Positions 60,497 through 64,000 of a DNA stretch of 64,000 nucleotides are shown here, piece after piece. Origin of the DNA: Lingula anatina (taxonomy: Eukaryota; Brachiopoda; Lingulata; Lingulida; Lingulidae); assembly GCF_001039355.2 (NCBI RefSeq), contig NW_019774936.1:62001-126000 (forward strand). Reading direction: 5' to 3'. The notes below the pieces were generated by a model. It was not told the DNA's origin. It saw nothing but the letters and a program-made list of their open reading frames with translations, and did no database searches. The translations under genes and the position numbers were made by a program. How positions within the stretch are numbered: the first letter of the stretch is position 1; every line of letters begins with the position of its first letter.

Positions 60497-60927
60497 AGTT
60501 ATGCTACTCTTCAAGGCATTAAAATTTTAAGAAGTTTTTCAATAACTTTATTTTCATATTGTTATTATATCTTCGGCATGCATATCACTGCGCCAACCAT
60601 ATCAATACAGGAATAGGAAAACTGATGAACAGTCTGGATATCTGTTTAAAGTGAGGAGTATGTTTACAAGTATACAGTATTGTTGATTGCAATGGAATAC
60701 AATGTATATTCTTTCTTTATAATGGGCACAAGCATGTACTGTCCTGTAAGGAGTAAGAAAAAAAATGATATTTGTAAGAATGCGTTTGTTAAATTTATAT
60801 TAATATATTGTTTATGTAAAAAATGGTGATTGGTACTTGTGACAGAAACGCCACGTTGCACCTCATTCGTCATTGGGTCGTTATACAAGTATTTTTGACG
60901 AAAGAATTAATCATTTGTATCCTGTTC

Positions 60928-63646
60928 TTATGCTGAACCTACACGAATGCCATACCGCTCCCGGAACCTGTCGAAGAATCTCGGAGATATCCGAATGGGT
61001 TCCAGACGGTGAAGCGTTTGCCCAGGTCTGCCGAGTGAGGAGGCAATGCCCATGTGCCTGTATTGAGTGACTGCAGCTTGGGCGATGGCCTTGGCTTGTG
61101 CGTATGTCGGCGCTTCGTACACATGGTCCATCGTTGGCGATGACACCAGATCCTGGATCCGAGACAAAGAGACAGATCTGCCGATTGGGCTTGCATAGAT
61201 TTCCACGCCTAGAATGTAATGGCGACATACTTTAATCTTGAGATAAAGCAGTCAATTTTTATTGCATGGAATAATGATTAGAGCAAGAACGATAATTTTA
61301 CTCTTAAAAGTGGCGCTTACTCAAAGCCTTTTGAAAAAAATATGTTTTGATTTTTAGCTCTAAAGAACATTCGATTTATTTAAAAGGTTAAAATTATAAT
61401 GAAAAACTGAAATTTTAAATCTAAAATTTTGTCATAAATAAAAACGTCTTCAATTTTTTTTCACAATTAAATTATTGTAAAAAAGTATGAGAGAGAGAGA
61501 GTATGAAATATAATTCATTAGATTGTAAAGAAAGTAATCATTTTGCACCTGAAGGAAGATGCACCAGACTCGCAGACCCAAGTTTTCACAGCGGGTGGTA
61601 CAGTTTTCTCTATCGCAACTTATTTGACCGGTCCACGCATGTGTAACTACACAGCGAGGGTGTTACACCCCAGCCAACCAATCCAGAATCAAACCGGTAA
61701 AGGTGCCACATCTAGTCAATATGAGTCACTTATACACTGCTAACTAACTAGCTAGACTATTATAAGTTGTCAGTCTCTCATACTGGAGCGGTACAGAAAA
61801 CTGGACCACTCAATGTGTCTTTACCAGTCAATGCGAAAAGAGTCGCTTTGTACTGAACCTACCAGCCTTTTTTGATATCCGTTGCCAGACGGACCGGATC
61901 GCCTCCGGAGTTAGCGTTACCGTCAGTAAGGATCCAAATCATTTTAGCGTTACCAGGCTTGCCTTTGTTATCCAGTTCCATTTTGGCCAGCTTCAGACCT
62001 TCTGCGGTGTTTGTAGAAACGCCTGGAAAAAAAGAGGAAAATAATAGTGCATAATAAGCTGAAAACTACCAATATACAAAAGAAGGTGGAAAAGAAAAAG
62101 GAAAAGCTCCCCCTCCCCCCCCCCAAAAAAAAAAGAGACAGAGAGAGAGAGAGAAAATGCCCACTTCCATTTAATCGGCACCCCTCCCTGTTTTATCTGT
62201 TTTTTAAGTAGCATTTGCATCTAGAAGAAAAGCAGAAATCAAAACATCCATATTGTTTGTGTTTCATACCCTTTTAACTTTTTATAAATTGACCTATTTA
62301 TCGTTTATTTTGTTGATATTACATGCTGCACTCACCATTGTCGTAGGGGATACCACGAATAGCCTGTTTCACTTGCTCAGCATCTGTGTGGGTATCCAGC
62401 GAGAAATCCACCTTAGTTTTCGCTGCCTCTGAGAACCGAACAACTCCAATTCGAGGCTTTGAGGTGGAAGTTGCGCCAGCTTGACTGTAGATGAAGTTCA
62501 CGATGGACTGTATAAAGAAAACGCAATTTCTTAAATATTGACTCTTTAAACGGTCACTTAGTTTAAATTTGTTATAACTCATTCTTTGCAAATAGCACTT
62601 CACTTTAATGCAACCAAGTTAAGAAAACGTTTTCGTTATTCGAAGTCAGTGTCACAAGAGCGAACGAATGGATTGATTCGAAAACGCCAGCTCCACATTT
62701 TGTCTGGAGCAAAAAGAGGTCTGGACTGACCACCACTCAAGTCATTGGCACCGTTGGCAGCTTTTATATTTTGTTTATATTTGTTGAATGAAATAGTGAG
62801 ACATTGTCCACGTTCACTTTCGGCACAGGCAAGGGAGTATTCATACGGCGTGTGCAATACTTTAATCTTAACACAATATATGTGAAATATAATGATCACG
62901 TCAAATAAGTATTAAAAAAATACAAAAGAAAAAAAAGAAGAATTACTCACTTCCATGAATGACTTTCCGATAGTATAATTCGTTGAGCCTATACTGGCGC
63001 TGCTATCCAGAACAAACATCAAATCTGGCATCGTCGGCGCGGGCTTTGGGTCAGTTGCAGTCGAAACCACCCGAGACCCCAAGGTACCCCTCAACCGTAC
63101 CCCTCCCCGTGACGAACTTCCCGTACTAAACAGTGGTGTTATTGATGCAAACTGAGTTTGCCGTATTGGGAATAACTTAGTCATGAACCCGCGCACCATG
63201 GCGGAGGCAACGTCGCTTGAAGACCGAAAAGTCGAGCCTGTAAGAATTAAATAAAAAAACAGCTTTTTGAAAGTGAAACTTTTTCTGTCTGTAAAATTGA
63301 AGCCATTTTCATTATTGGAAGGCGAATGAAAAATAGATCGGTGAATCCTTCTCTTAGCGTCTTCCAGTATTTATTTCATAATATTTCTTAAGCATGAGGC
63401 GGAATGATAGGATATCGACAACCAAGCTTGGAATAAACGCGTTACAAGTAATCCATAGTAATCTATACTTTTACTAAATTGCTCATTCACAAATGCAATA
63501 GTAAAATAGCAGAATTTTTTTTTCTATAAACGGTTCATCAAGTTCAAACACCTTTTGCAGATTTTTGCTTCATATATTTAAGTTAGCTTACCCTGTGTTG
63601 CTACAGCCACACAAAACAAAACCGTCAGAAACGGAGCCAGCTTCAT
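60928..63646 (-). CDS. Secreted von Willebrand factor A domain protein, 5 exons, frame break at exon 4
   Basis: Minus-strand exons 63646-63592 (signal peptide MKLAPFLTVLFCVAVATQ), 63237-62951, 62507-62336, 62022-61863 and 61208-60928. The vWFA fold is clear: MPDLMFVLDSSASIGS with the MIDAS triad start D96-x-S98-x-S100, IGVVRFSEAAKTKVDFSL, then D205 in MIWILTDGNANSGG, and VEIYASPIGRSVSLSRIQDL, DHVYEAPTYAQAKAIAQAA. Such secreted single-vWFA proteins bind ligands through a metal ion and often serve matrix, shell or immune roles; the role here is unknown. Exon 4 ends in phase 2, whereas exon 5 continues the domain only from phase 1, because of one extra base in an A-run (forward T-run 61868-61873). 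The total, 955 nt, is one over a multiple of three. Sequencing error or a recent mutation are both possible. Confidence 0.82.
61209..61862. other. Intron 4 of the vWFA gene
   Basis: No additional exon is needed to link the vWFA strands. A short (GA)n run lies near 61491-61501. Confidence 0.55.
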
Positions 63647-63840
63647 CTTTCAGACAGTCCAATTTCCCCCAAGATGAAATTTCTTAGTTGTTTCTTGCTA
63701 ATAACACTTTACCTTTGTACAGGCTAAATGTTAAAAACGGATGGACTCGACTGTAGCCTTAGTGAGGAAGCGAGCAGCATCCACGAGCAAGCATTCGCAG
63801 CGGTGTCTGAGCTACATGTACTAGTAAAGACACGAAGCTT

Positions 63841-63850
63841 CTTTTTATAG
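63841..63850 (-). promoter_or_regulatory. TATA box of the vWFA gene
   Basis: CTATAAAAAG on the minus strand, about 200 bp upstream of the start codon, suggesting transcription begins near 63815. No intron is needed between it and the ATG. Confidence 0.55.
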
Positions 63851-64000
63851 ATTTCCAACCCGGATTCAGTCGCCATGAGAAGAAATACGAATTATAAACA
63901 TCTGCCAAACATCATGCACGTTAATCTTATTCCAAACAAACCTTGACCCGAATTTTTAATTCGAAAAAGATGTTAATTAGTCACAGAGTTGAAAGTGCTG

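Noticed and set aside
61543-61743. Plus-strand 66-codon frame within the vWFA gene
   Set aside because: Lies in intron 4 on the opposite strand, with no domain and no splice context.
1-64000. A multi-gene system such as an operon, defence island or biosynthetic cluster
   Set aside because: Neighbouring genes are unrelated animal genes on both strands with long introns, and nothing suggests joint function.

Overview
This is a eukaryotic nuclear scaffold, AT-rich and full of introns, from a bilaterian invertebrate. I infer a lophotrochozoan, most likely a mollusc. The reasons are small GT-AG exons in long AT-rich introns, a secreted LamG3+PAN protein, HARBI-type and mariner transposons, many MITEs, and single-N gaps flanked by near-identical sequence (typical of assembling a very heterozygous genome). 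I see no bacterial, phage or CRISPR content.

Layout. 1-12.2 kb: a deleted mariner, then fragments of two tandem copies of a major-facilitator (SLC16/MCT-like) transporter. Copy 1 keeps its first two and last two exons; a complete LamG3+PAN lectin-like gene lies on the opposite strand where the middle exons should be. Copy 2 keeps only two exons. 12.3-16 kb: a MITE and a PIF/Harbinger element with an intact DDE transposase and a decayed Myb/SANT partner. 16.8-18.8 kb: a complete four-exon enoyl-CoA hydratase/isomerase ending in the peroxisomal signal SKL (minus strand). 20.5-41.5 kb: the whole TBC1D32 (Broad-minded, BROMI) gene on the minus strand, 32 coding exons and 1,299 codons before the stop, plus a noncoding 5' exon. 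42.8-47.2 kb: a KY/hillarin-type transglutaminase-like gene with an acylated N-terminus (plus strand). 47.2-53.3 kb: a repeat-rich block of tRNA-derived composite repeats, a nested MITE, a 1.1 kb terminal-inverted-repeat element and one clean tRNA-Val(UAC). 54.8-55.1 kb: a small secreted six-cysteine peptide. 58.2-60.5 kb: an AhpD/CMD-like protein, probably mitochondrial (plus strand). 60.9-63.7 kb: a secreted vWFA-domain protein (minus strand) with a one-base frame disruption next to a splice donor.

The genes do not form an operon-like unit. They are ordinary neighbouring animal genes for ciliary signalling, peroxisomal lipid metabolism, cytoskeletal or muscle maintenance, redox, and extracellular matrix or immunity. 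I rebuilt exons by matching splice sites and codon phase; every multi-exon gene closes in frame except the vWFA gene (one base too many) and the transporter copies (exons missing).

The most unusual signal is tandem repetition that begins exactly at exon edges. TBC1D32 exon 21 is followed by about ten 110-bp units, each carrying the exon end plus its splice donor. TBC1D32 exon 8 has its exon end and donor duplicated as a 34-bp repeat. The transporter's penultimate exon is preceded by 34-bp repeats that carry its putative acceptor. Separately, four of the five single-N gaps are flanked by near-identical duplicates that look like unmerged haplotypes, one of which falsely duplicates TBC1D32 exons 11-12.
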